Shown: in pieces, positions 8,201 through 16,587 of the stretch | Layout of the letters: each line of letters opens with the position of its first letter | Position numbering within the stretch: position 1 is the first letter of the stretch | Origin: a virus | Strand: one strand, 5' to 3' | IMG/VR virus record: IMGVR_UViG_3300042465_001424 | Span: 1-52,946 of that record | DNA length: 52,946 nt | Notes under the pieces: model-generated | Seen by the model: the letters and a program-made list of their open reading frames with translations, nothing else | Told to the model about the DNA's origin: nothing | The model's database searches: none | Made by a program: the position numbers and the translations under genes

Positions 8201-8515
8201 ATGGCATTTAAAATGGTTACTCCTCCGTATGGAATGGATAATACTCCAATCTATAGTATGGACATGGAAGATAATATATTGGGCATGGCTCAATCAAATG
8301 GGACCATTTTAATAAACAAAAATATATCTCCATTAGAATTACGTAAAAGTAAAACTATATCTCATGAAAAGGTACATATAAACCAAATGAGAAGAGGTGA
8401 TTTATCTTATACCGATAATGATGTTACATGGAAAGGTAAAAAGTATTCTAGAGCAACTATGGAAGAAGGCAACAAAAAATTACCTTGGGAAATGGAAGCA
8501 TATAAAAAACAATAA
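8201..8515 (+). CDS. Minimal HExxH zinc metallopeptidase
   Basis: 104 residues. The motif SHEKVH (His55, Glu56, His59) is a zincin HExxH, and the conserved end 'LPWEMEAY' (Glu97/Glu99) could provide the third zinc ligand, as in gluzincins. The same 'HExVH...PWE.EAY' layout occurs in small phage proteins, from memory. There is no signal peptide, so it acts in the cytoplasm or the virion. It might mature virion proteins or cut a host protein; the target is not known. Confidence 0.65.
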   Translation: MAFKMVTPPYGMDNTPIYSMDMEDNILGMAQSNGTILINKNISPLELRKSKTISHEKVHINQMRRGDLSYTDNDVTWKGKKYSRATMEEGNKKLPWEMEAYKKQ

Positions 8516-8559
8516 ACACGCGTAATAATAATATTATATAAATCTAATATTATTTAATT

Positions 8560-8919
8560 ATGAAAAAATTACTTTTGATTACGGCGTTTGCTTTATTAAG
8601 TCTAACAATTTCGGCTCAATCTAAAATTAGTATAGATAATTTAATTGGATATTGGGAACCTAACCGTCACGCTTCACAAACCGTGTTTTGGAAAGATACT
8701 CAGAATAGATTACAACTAGTACAGTTTAGCACTGTAGATGGAGGTATATTAAGACTTATTTCTATGAAGATTGTAAATGATACTTTAGTTGTTAAAACAA
8801 TTAGAGACGAGAATAAATGGGAAGTTGAAAGTTCCTATACATTTATTGGTAAAGACACCTTACAATGCATCGTTAAAGGGCCTATAAATGGTACAATAGT
8901 ATATACAAAAATAAAATAA
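8560..8919 (+). CDS. Exported small protein with signal peptide
   Basis: 119 residues. Residues 1-19 form a signal peptide ending TISA before Gln-Ser, a typical Bacteroidota signal-peptidase I site with no lipobox cysteine. The mature part has alternating strands (IGYWEP, LQLVQF, LRLISM, TLVVKT, TLQCIV), suggesting a small beta-barrel or lipocalin-like fold. It is preceded by a 44-nt AT-rich gap that may hold its own promoter. A phage protein secreted to the host envelope may affect superinfection or cell-surface properties. No family recognised. Confidence 0.6.
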   Translation: MKKLLLITAFALLSLTISAQSKISIDNLIGYWEPNRHASQTVFWKDTQNRLQLVQFSTVDGGILRLISMKIVNDTLVVKTIRDENKWEVESSYTFIGKDTLQCIVKGPINGTIVYTKIK

Positions 8920-8941
8920 CTAACAAAAAAAATAAAACAAA

Positions 8942-9403
8942 ATGGCATTTAAACAATCTCCAGGTAGAGGCAACTACGCAAAAACAGGTCATGGACTTCC
9001 TTCCCCTTTAAGACAAGAAGAACCAAAAACAGCTAAAATGAAAGCTCAAGTAGCTAAGAAAGAAGCAGTTGGGCCAACTTACAAAGAACAAACAGCTGCT
9101 GAAAAATTTGCAAGCAAAGCTCCAGGGACTGGATTAATGGGCGGTACTGAAACTGATATTCAATCAGGAATGACTAAAGCAAAAGAGTATGAAAAGAAAT
9201 TAGTTACTCAACCAAGTGGAGATACTTTTATTACAACTAGCGGTGGAAAAACAATTGCTTCAGCAAAGTTTAATCCTCATGGAAATAAAGAAGTAGAAGC
9301 ATTAAAGAAAAAATATGAGTCTGAAAAATCTTCTACTAAAGATGCTAGAAAAGCAAATGTAGTTGCTCAAAATTATAGATTAAAATTAGCAGGAAATAAA
9401 TAA
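8942..9403 (+). CDS. Conserved basic phage protein of unknown function
   Basis: 153 residues, Lys- and Ala-rich with a Gly/Pro-rich N-terminus (QSPGRGNYAKTGHGLPSP) of a kind that recurs at the start of small virion proteins of Bacteroidota phages. The C-terminal third is helical and charged. There is no catalytic motif. The ATG follows an AAAATAAAACAAA leader. Possibly a minor capsid or internal protein; this is inferred from composition and position. Confidence 0.5.
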   Translation: MAFKQSPGRGNYAKTGHGLPSPLRQEEPKTAKMKAQVAKKEAVGPTYKEQTAAEKFASKAPGTGLMGGTETDIQSGMTKAKEYEKKLVTQPSGDTFITTSGGKTIASAKFNPHGNKEVEALKKKYESEKSSTKDARKANVVAQNYRLKLAGNK

Positions 9404-9436
9404 AAAATAAATAAATAAACAATTAAATTAAATAAA

Positions 9437-9688
9437 ATGGAAATTACAAAACAAATTACAGCGGAGCAATTAGAGAAAATCGTAGCGGGACAAAAAGATT
9501 TGTCAGCAATCTTAACAAACATTGGTGTATTAGAATCGCAAAAGCATTCCCTATTACATCAATTAGCAGATTTAAATAAACTAGTTGAGGATTTCAAAGC
9601 TGAATTAGAAACAGAATATGGGCCAATCAATATTAATTTAGAGGATGGGTCTTATACTGAAATTGAAACTTCAGAAGTAGTAGAATAA
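9437..9688 (+). CDS. Small coiled-coil protein
   Basis: 83 residues, acidic. A predicted coiled coil covers about residues 10-60 (Leu and Ile at heptad spacing) and is followed by an acidic tail. Proteins of this type are common in the same position in phages of Bacteroidota, but without a known role. It shares a base with the next gene (TAATG), so the two are coupled. Confidence 0.5.
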   Translation: MEITKQITAEQLEKIVAGQKDLSAILTNIGVLESQKHSLLHQLADLNKLVEDFKAELETEYGPININLEDGSYTEIETSEVVE

Positions 9689-9915
9689 TGAATTCAATTA
9701 TTCGCAAGATAAGTATTGGAGCAGACTATAAGAATGAGGCAATGCATTATTCTGTAGGGCAAAATGTTTATGGCGGGCACGAAATTTCACATATACTATT
9801 AGAAGAAGAAGATCGTTCATATAATATATATATTAAAAAAGACAATGAGGTAATGCCATGGAAGAAGTTTAATTCTAACATGGCAATATCCGTTGAATAC
9901 GATTTAGAGTATTAA
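9688..9915 (+). CDS. Small acidic protein of unknown function
   Basis: 75 residues without recognised motifs; mostly beta strands by eye (YNIYIKKD, ISVEYDLEY). It starts on the stop codon of the upstream coiled-coil gene and ends two bases before the GTG of the tandem GroES-like gene, so all three are probably translated from one message. Confidence 0.45.
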   Translation: MNSIIRKISIGADYKNEAMHYSVGQNVYGGHEISHILLEEEDRSYNIYIKKDNEVMPWKKFNSNMAISVEYDLEY

Positions 9916-9916
9916 G

Positions 9917-10513
9917 GTGAGAGGTGTCTTCGATTTCATAGTTAAACCTGTGGGGTCTAGATATGAAAATAGTATTGAGGTTGAAGGTAAAGAATTAATT
10001 CTTAATACTAAGATAGAAACTTTCAAATCTGTTAACAATATAGCTGAAGTGATTTCAATTCCATTAGCATATAAAACAGATATAAAAGTAGGTGATACCG
10101 TAATTATACATCATAATGTTTTTAGAAGATTTTATGATATAAAAGGTAAACAAAAAAATAGTAGAGCATACTTCAAAGAGGATTTGTACTTTTGTAGCGC
10201 GGATCAAATCTACTTATATAAAACAGATACACATTGGAGATCATTTGGAGATAGATGTTTTGTTAAACCATTAAAAAATATAGACCATTTAAAGCTTGAT
10301 AAAGAGCGTAAACTTATTGGTATATTAAAATATGGTAATGACTCTTTAAAAGAGTTAAAAATCAATCCTGGGGACTTAGTGGGTTATACTCCTTTCGGAG
10401 AATACGAATTCATTATAGACAACCAGAGATTATATTGTATGAAATCTAATGATATTGTTATTAAGTATGGATATAAAGGAGACGAAGAGGAGTATTGTGG
10501 CCGCGGGACATAA
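9917..10513 (+). CDS. Tandem GroES-like (cpn10-fold) protein
   Basis: 198 residues from a GTG start. Two halves each show cpn10 features. Half one has 'FIVKPVG', 'LILNT' at the mobile-loop position, 'VISIPLAY', 'VGDTVII' and 'DQIYLY'. Half two has 'GDRCFVKPL', 'IGILKYGN', 'PGDLVGY' and 'NDIVIKYG'. Comparable double-domain proteins occur in T4-like marine phages, to my recollection, and are sometimes annotated as co-chaperonins. It may cap the phage GroEL with a different symmetry or act as a structural clasp. It overlaps the small terminase gene by 47 nt. The resemblance is a motif reading and is not a proven homology. Confidence 0.55.
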   Translation: MRGVFDFIVKPVGSRYENSIEVEGKELILNTKIETFKSVNNIAEVISIPLAYKTDIKVGDTVIIHHNVFRRFYDIKGKQKNSRAYFKEDLYFCSADQIYLYKTDTHWRSFGDRCFVKPLKNIDHLKLDKERKLIGILKYGNDSLKELKINPGDLVGYTPFGEYEFIIDNQRLYCMKSNDIVIKYGYKGDEEEYCGRGT

Positions 10514-10742
10514 AGCAGTTCTTGAGTTAATTAAAGTCGCGGAAGAAGCAATATTAAATAACGGAGAAGATGATTTGAGCGCAGACAAATTAAAGAATGC
10601 CGCTGCAACTAAAAAGCTAGCAATCTTTGATGCTTTTGAAATTCTTAATAGAATAGAAGAAGAGGAGAGAATGTTAGAAGAGAGCGAAAAGGATCCTAAT
10701 ACTAAAGTATTCAAAGGATTTGCAGAAGGGAGATCTAGATAA
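10467..10742 (+). CDS. Putative small terminase subunit
   Basis: 91 residues from ATG 10467. The frame also opens at 10449, but the added segment (MILLLS) looks unlike a protein N-terminus. It is a mostly helical, acidic protein with helices around 5-30, 40-55 and 60-80. Its location directly before the large terminase, sharing a base with its start (TAATG), is the main reason to call it TerS, the DNA-recognition subunit of the packaging motor. No helix-turn-helix is obvious, so confidence is moderate. The first 47 nt lie inside the upstream gene in another frame. Confidence 0.5.
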   Translation: MDIKETKRSIVAAGHKAVLELIKVAEEAILNNGEDDLSADKLKNAAATKKLAIFDAFEILNRIEEEERMLEESEKDPNTKVFKGFAEGRSR

Positions 10743-12961
10743 TGTACGAGCAAACACTTTACAGAGTGCTGCCAGATCATATAAAACCTGGTGTCATAAA
10801 GAAAACAAATCGTTATAACAATTGGAAGTATGGGTATAATAAAGACCATGATGTGGTTGTTATTAGTAAGACTGGAAAGATTGGTGAAATTATTGAAATC
10901 CAAAATCTAAAAATAGCATTACCATTATTAGAAAATTCATATAAAAAATCTGATAAAAGAGAACAACAATACTGGAAGCAATTAGAGGTTCCTAAAGAAT
11001 TAGAAAAAATAAAGAATGTATTTGATTGGAATAAATATCCTGATACATTTAAAGAGAAGTATTACGACTATATAGACAATGAGTTTAAATATAGGGACGA
11101 GGGTTTCTCATTTTATAGCAATGGTTCTCCAACATATATAACAGGTACACATTACATGTACTTGCAATGGAGTAAGATTGATGTAGGTGCGCCAGATTTT
11201 AGAGAATCTAATAGATTATTCTTTATATTTTGGGAAGCTTGCAAGGCGGATACTAGGTGTTATGGTATGTGCTATTTAAAGAATAGACGTTCTGGATTTT
11301 CATTTATGTCATCTGCTGAATTAGTTAATATAGCTACGATGTCTAGCGATTCAAGATTTGGTATATTATCAAAGACTGGATCCGATGCTAAGACAATGTT
11401 TACAGATAAGGTTGTGCCTATCTCACTTAACTACCCTTTCTTTTTTAAACCTATCCAAGATGGTATGGATAGACCTAAAACAGAACTTGCATATCGAGTA
11501 CCTGCTTCAAAGTTTACAAGAAGAAAGTTAGATAACAGCGAATCTGCGGATGAATTAGCAGGATTAGACACGACTATTGACTGGAAGAATACTGGAGACA
11601 ATAGTTATGATGGTGAAAAATTAAAAATATTAGTTCAGGATGAGGCCGCTAAATGGTTGAAACCTGATAATATTCTTAACAACTGGCGTGTTACTAAGAC
11701 TTGTTTAAGATTAGGTAGCAAGATTGTTGGTAAATGTATGATGGGGTCTACCTCAAATGCATTAGACAAAGGGGGATCTAATTATAAAAAACTATATTAT
11801 GACTCAGATGTTGAGAAAAGAAACCGCAATGGACAGACTAGCTCAGGATTATATAGTTTGTTCATACCTATGGAATGGTCGTTCGAGGGATTCATTGATA
11901 CTTATGGCCTACCTGTATTCGATACGCCAGAAAAACCAATCAAAGGAGTTGACGGGAATGAAATAGATTGTGGAGTTATTGAGCATTGGCAAAATGAAGT
12001 AGATGGTTTAAAATCAGATTCTGATGGATTAAACGAATACTACAGACAGTTTCCAAGAACAGAACAACATGCGTTTAGAGACGAAACAAAACAATCATTG
12101 TTTAATCTTACTAAGATATACGAACAGATTGATTATAATGATGATTTAAGAAATACCGGTGTTCTAACTAAAGGTAGTTTCCAATGGTCAAATGGTATAC
12201 TTGATTCTAAGGTAGATTTTTATCCAAATAAAGATGGTAGATTTCTAATATCTTGGGTACCTCCTAAGCATTTGCAAAACCGCGTAATAATAAAGGATGG
12301 ATACAAATATCCAGGTAATGAACACTGTGGCGCATTTGGATGCGATAGTTATGATATATCTGGGACTGTAGACAATAGAGGTTCTAATGGTGCATTACAT
12401 GGGTTGACAAAATTCTCTATGGAAGATGTACCGCCTAACCATTTCTTTTTAGAATATATAGCTAGACCTCAAACAGCAGAAATCTTTTTTGAAGAAATAT
12501 TAATGGCTTGTGTATTTTATGGTATGCCAATTTTGGCAGAGAATAACAAAGCAAGATTGTTGTATCATTTTAAAAGAAGAGGCTATAGAGGGTTTTCAAT
12601 GAATAGACCTGATAAAATTTGGAATAAATTATCGCCAGCAGAAAAAGAAATTGGAGGTATACCAAACTCGGGCCAAGATATTATACAAGCGCATGCCGCG
12701 GCAATAGAAACTTATATAGAAAACTTTGTAGGTTATAATACTGATTCTCATGGGGATATGTATTTTCAAAAAACATTAGAAGACTGGGCCAGATTTAATA
12801 TAAATGATAGAACAAAACATGATGCTTCTATTAGTTCAGGATTGGCCATAATGGCATGTAATAAGCATATGTATACCCCAACAAGTACCTTTCAAAAAGA
12901 CGCGGTTTCTTTAGGGTTCAAAAGATATAATAATGATGGTCATAGTTCAAAAATAATATAA
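10742..12961 (+). CDS. terL: Terminase large subunit
   Basis: 739 residues. The ATPase half has a degenerate Walker A-like segment (LKNRRSGFS, 179-187), a Walker B 'LKILVQDE' ending at Asp300-Glu301, and a coupling segment (MGSTSNA) downstream. The nuclease half shows the RNase H-like signature: 'GCDSYD' with Asp535, then 'ILAENNKARL' and 'SGQDII.AHAAAIE'. It cuts and pumps DNA into the prohead. Length and motif style match TerL of crAss-like and related podoviruses. It follows TerS by overlap and lies four bases before portal. Confidence 0.9.
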   Translation: MYEQTLYRVLPDHIKPGVIKKTNRYNNWKYGYNKDHDVVVISKTGKIGEIIEIQNLKIALPLLENSYKKSDKREQQYWKQLEVPKELEKIKNVFDWNKYPDTFKEKYYDYIDNEFKYRDEGFSFYSNGSPTYITGTHYMYLQWSKIDVGAPDFRESNRLFFIFWEACKADTRCYGMCYLKNRRSGFSFMSSAELVNIATMSSDSRFGILSKTGSDAKTMFTDKVVPISLNYPFFFKPIQDGMDRPKTELAYRVPASKFTRRKLDNSESADELAGLDTTIDWKNTGDNSYDGEKLKILVQDEAAKWLKPDNILNNWRVTKTCLRLGSKIVGKCMMGSTSNALDKGGSNYKKLYYDSDVEKRNRNGQTSSGLYSLFIPMEWSFEGFIDTYGLPVFDTPEKPIKGVDGNEIDCGVIEHWQNEVDGLKSDSDGLNEYYRQFPRTEQHAFRDETKQSLFNLTKIYEQIDYNDDLRNTGVLTKGSFQWSNGILDSKVDFYPNKDGRFLISWVPPKHLQNRVIIKDGYKYPGNEHCGAFGCDSYDISGTVDNRGSNGALHGLTKFSMEDVPPNHFFLEYIARPQTAEIFFEEILMACVFYGMPILAENNKARLLYHFKRRGYRGFSMNRPDKIWNKLSPAEKEIGGIPNSGQDIIQAHAAAIETYIENFVGYNTDSHGDMYFQKTLEDWARFNINDRTKHDASISSGLAIMACNKHMYTPTSTFQKDAVSLGFKRYNNDGHSSKII

Positions 12962-12964
12962 TAG

Positions 12965-15364
12965 ATGATTTATACAAATAGTAATAGTTCTTTCCCTAGC
13001 CAGGTGGTACCTGATGAAGAAAAACAAAGTTATGAATATGGTGCTTTAGTTGGCAGAGCTATTGAAAACGAATGGTTTAGAGGAGATCGCGTTGGCGGTG
13101 GAGTTGGAAACCGTTGGGGATCTAACTGGCAAAACTTTCATAGACTTAGACTTTACGCAAGGGGCGAGCAACCTGTACAAAAATATAAAGATGAATTATC
13201 TATAAATGGTGATTTATCATATCTTAATTTAGATTGGAAACCTATTCCTATTATACCTAAATTTGTAGATATTGTCGTTAATGGATTAAGTAATAAGAGT
13301 TATGAGATTAAAGCTTATGCTCAAGATCCTGAAGCAACAAAACAAAAAACAGACTATGCCGCTGGTATATTAAGAGACATGATGGCTAAAGAGTTATTGG
13401 ATGAGATCCAATCAAAATTAGGAGCTAACTTATATAATACGCTTGATCCAAGCAAATTACCAGAGACTACTGAAGAACTTGAAATACATTTGCAATTAGA
13501 TTATAAACAATCTATTGAAATCGCAGAAGAAGAAGTAATTAATCAAATATTAGATACTAATAAATATGATTTAGTTAGTAAAAGGCTAAACTATGATTTA
13601 ACAGTATTAGGTATTGCAGCTGCAAAAACAAATTGGAACCCGGCAAATGGTATTACAATTGACTGGGTAGATCCCGCGACATTAGTTTATTCTTATACAG
13701 AAGATCCAAACTTTGAAGATATTTATTATGTTGGGGAGGTTAAGTCTATTAGTTTAGAAGAATTAAAAAAACAATTTCCACATTTATCTGATGCAGATTT
13801 AAAAGAAATAGAAAAATATCCTGGAGATGTTAATTACACTCGTAATTATTATGGACAGGACCAAAGTGATAATACAGTACAAGTACTTTACTTTGAATAT
13901 AAAACTTATTCAAACCAGGTATTTAAGATTAAACAAACAGAGCAAGGATTAGAGAAAGCATTAGAGAAACCTGATACTTTTAATCCGCCAACAAGTGATA
14001 ACTTTGAAAGAGTATCCAGAACAATTGAGGTATTATATTCAGGAGCAAAGATTTTAGGATTTGAAAAAATGCTAGAATGGAAATTAGCCGAGAATATGAC
14101 TAGGCCCTATGCTGATACTACTAAAGTAGAAATGAATTATGCTATTTGTGCACCTAGAATGTATAAAGGTAAGATTGAATCTTTAGTAAGTAGAATTACT
14201 ACATTTGCCGATATGATTCAGTTAACACATTTAAAACTACAACAAGTACTATCTAGAATGGTGCCAGATGGAGTTTTTGTAGATGTAGATGGCTTAGCGG
14301 AAGTTGATTTAGGGAATGGTACAAATTACAATGCTGCTGAAGCTTTAAATATGTATTTTCAAACTGGTAGTATTGTTGGTAGATCGCAATCGCAAGATGG
14401 CGGAATGAATCCGGGCAAAGTGCCAATTCAAGAATTACAAACATCGTCAGGTAACGCTAAGATAAGTTCTTTAATATCTACTTACCAGTATTACTTACAA
14501 ATGATTCGTGATGTAACCGGATTGAATGAAGCAAGAGATGGTAGTTCACCAGATAGAGACGCGTTAGTAGGATTACAAAAAATGGCTGCCGCAAATTCAA
14601 ATACATCAACTCGTCATATTAAAGACGCTAGTCTATTCTTAACATTAAGAGTATGTGAGAATGTATCCTTAAGGATTAGTGATTCTTTAAACTTTCCTTT
14701 AACAAGACAATCTTTAATTGAAAGTATATCTATATCTAATGTGGAAACACTAAAAGAAATTGTAAACTTAAACTTACATGACTTTGGTATCTTCTTAGAG
14801 TTGGAACCAGAAGATGAAGAAAAAGCGCAGCTAGAACAAAACATACAAATGTCTTTACAGACAGGCAGTATAGATCTAGAGGATGCTATTGATTTAAGAG
14901 AAATTAAAAATCTTAAACTTGCTAATCAATCTTTAAAATATAAAAGAAAGAAAAAACAAGAACAAGTACAAGCAAATCAACAAGCGAATATACAAGCACA
15001 AGCGCAAGCAAACGCTCAAGCATCTGAAGCCGCTGCATTAGCAGAGGTACAAAAGCAACAAGCGTTAGCGCAAACCGAGATTCAAATATTACAATCAAAA
15101 TCTCAATTTGAAATACAAAGAATGCAACAGGAGTTATTGATTGAGAAACAAAAGATGGCTCAGAAGTTTGAGTATGATATGCAACTTGCCCAAGTACAGT
15201 TAGGTATTGCTCAGCAAAAACAAACACAGGCAGAAGATCGTAAAGATCAAAGAACAAAAATACAAGCAACACAACAATCGGAATTAATAGACCAAAGAAA
15301 AAATAATTCTATGCCTAAGGATTTTGAATCTTCTTATGATGATTTATCAGGGTTCGGAATGTAA
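12965..15364 (+). CDS. Portal protein
   Basis: 799 residues, the size of portals in Bacteroidota podoviruses. The core (about 60-640) is mixed alpha/beta. The C-terminal 150 residues are an extreme Gln/Ala/Lys-rich helix (QANQQANIQAQAQANAQA) that would form a long coiled coil, the 'barrel' seen in large portals. A dodecamer of this protein forms the DNA entry channel. Position between terminase and the scaffold and capsid genes supports the call. The homology is inferred from order, length and the C-terminal helix. Confidence 0.85.
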   Translation: MIYTNSNSSFPSQVVPDEEKQSYEYGALVGRAIENEWFRGDRVGGGVGNRWGSNWQNFHRLRLYARGEQPVQKYKDELSINGDLSYLNLDWKPIPIIPKFVDIVVNGLSNKSYEIKAYAQDPEATKQKTDYAAGILRDMMAKELLDEIQSKLGANLYNTLDPSKLPETTEELEIHLQLDYKQSIEIAEEEVINQILDTNKYDLVSKRLNYDLTVLGIAAAKTNWNPANGITIDWVDPATLVYSYTEDPNFEDIYYVGEVKSISLEELKKQFPHLSDADLKEIEKYPGDVNYTRNYYGQDQSDNTVQVLYFEYKTYSNQVFKIKQTEQGLEKALEKPDTFNPPTSDNFERVSRTIEVLYSGAKILGFEKMLEWKLAENMTRPYADTTKVEMNYAICAPRMYKGKIESLVSRITTFADMIQLTHLKLQQVLSRMVPDGVFVDVDGLAEVDLGNGTNYNAAEALNMYFQTGSIVGRSQSQDGGMNPGKVPIQELQTSSGNAKISSLISTYQYYLQMIRDVTGLNEARDGSSPDRDALVGLQKMAAANSNTSTRHIKDASLFLTLRVCENVSLRISDSLNFPLTRQSLIESISISNVETLKEIVNLNLHDFGIFLELEPEDEEKAQLEQNIQMSLQTGSIDLEDAIDLREIKNLKLANQSLKYKRKKKQEQVQANQQANIQAQAQANAQASEAAALAEVQKQQALAQTEIQILQSKSQFEIQRMQQELLIEKQKMAQKFEYDMQLAQVQLGIAQQKQTQAEDRKDQRTKIQATQQSELIDQRKNNSMPKDFESSYDDLSGFGM

Positions 15365-15398
15365 AGAATTTTATTAACCAATTTTATATTATTATATT

Positions 15399-16574
15399 AT
15401 GTCAGAACAAGTAAGACAAGAAGGGGAGTTTAAACTTCAAAAGAAAAAAGCTCCTATGAAAAAGTTAGATAAACCTAATGTAGTTTCAAAAGTAGATTTA
15501 ACAACTAAACCAATTATAGATGCCGTTCAAGAGCAAAGCACAAATGAAAGCGTGTTGGTCAATCAAGAGCCCAAAGTGGGATTGCAAGAAGTGGGCGAAG
15601 GAAACTCCGTCAACATCCAAGTTGCCAATGAAGTTAATCAAGAAGAAGTAGTTACTGTAATTCAAGAGATAACTCAGGAAGAAGTTAATACTGCTGCTGA
15701 AACATTGATTGAAGAAACAAACAAAGCTATTGAAAAGGCTGAAATAACCGGTAAACCATTGCCAGAAAACGTTGAAAAATTAGTTTCTTTTATGGAAGAG
15801 ACTGGTGGAACGGTTGAAGACTATGTCAGATTAAACGCCGATTATTCTTCTATTAGTAGTGAAAAATTATTAAAAGAATATTATAAAAAGTCGAGACCAC
15901 ATTTAGACGCCGAAGAGATTGATTTCTTAATGGAAGATGAATTTAGTTATGACGAAGACGAAGATGATGAGCGAGACATCAGAAAAAAGAAACTCGCATT
16001 CAAAGAAGAAGTTGCAAAAGCTAAAAACTTTTTAGAAGATCTTAAAGGTAAATATTACGAGGAAATCAAGTTGAGACCTGGAGTTACCAAAGAACAACAA
16101 AAAGCTACAGACTTTTTTAACCGATACAATGAAGAACAAACATACGTGGAAACACAACACTCTAAGTTTAAAGACGACACTAAGGGTTTTTTCTCTCAAG
16201 ACTTCAAAGGTTTTGATTTCAAGATAGGAGAAAAGAATTTTAGATATGGCGTACAGAATGCAGAAGTTGTGGCAGATAAACAATCAAACATTACAAACCT
16301 GGTTAAGAAGTTCTTAAACGATAAAGGTGAAGTTACAGATTTGAAAGGATATCACAAAGCTATGTATGGCGCTGAGAATATAGATACTATTGCAAGTCAT
16401 TTTTATGAACAAGGTAAAGCCGATGCGATTAAAGAGGTTGTTGCAAAATCTAATAATACTACAACTACCCCAAGACAAACGTCAACAGGTGAGATATTTA
16501 TTAATGGATTAAAAGTAAAAGCAATTAACGGCGTAGATTCTACAAAATTAAAAATTAAAAAATTTAACAATTAA
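15399..16574 (+). CDS. Putative capsid scaffold protein
   Basis: 391 residues, very acidic in the N-terminal two-thirds (EEVVTVIQEITQEEVN, DEFSYDEDEDDE) with long coiled-coil stretches and a basic C-terminus (LKIKKFNN). This layout, placed between portal and major capsid protein, is typical of scaffolds that guide prohead assembly and bind the capsid protein by a basic tail. No protease domain was seen. The 34-nt upstream gap ends in a 'TATTATATTATG' leader like the one before the gene at 18112. Confidence 0.65.
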   Translation: MSEQVRQEGEFKLQKKKAPMKKLDKPNVVSKVDLTTKPIIDAVQEQSTNESVLVNQEPKVGLQEVGEGNSVNIQVANEVNQEEVVTVIQEITQEEVNTAAETLIEETNKAIEKAEITGKPLPENVEKLVSFMEETGGTVEDYVRLNADYSSISSEKLLKEYYKKSRPHLDAEEIDFLMEDEFSYDEDEDDERDIRKKKLAFKEEVAKAKNFLEDLKGKYYEEIKLRPGVTKEQQKATDFFNRYNEEQTYVETQHSKFKDDTKGFFSQDFKGFDFKIGEKNFRYGVQNAEVVADKQSNITNLVKKFLNDKGEVTDLKGYHKAMYGAENIDTIASHFYEQGKADAIKEVVAKSNNTTTTPRQTSTGEIFINGLKVKAINGVDSTKLKIKKFNN

Positions 16575-16587
16575 AACTTAAACAATT

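Noticed and set aside
8514-8545. A fourth promoter copy (AAACACGCGTAATAATAATA) before the exported-protein gene
   Set aside because: The first block is cut short and the 7-nt spacing to TGATAATA is not kept, so it is not counted with the three copies.
10430-10903. 157-residue minus-strand frame across the terminase genes
   Set aside because: Runs opposite to TerS/TerL, whose motifs are clear; Ser/Leu/Ile-rich shadow without a domain.
14922-15272. 116-residue minus-strand frame in the portal gene
   Set aside because: Created by the Gln/Ala-rich coding of the portal C-terminus; composition (Leu/Val/Phe repeats) is antisense to CAA/GCA codons.
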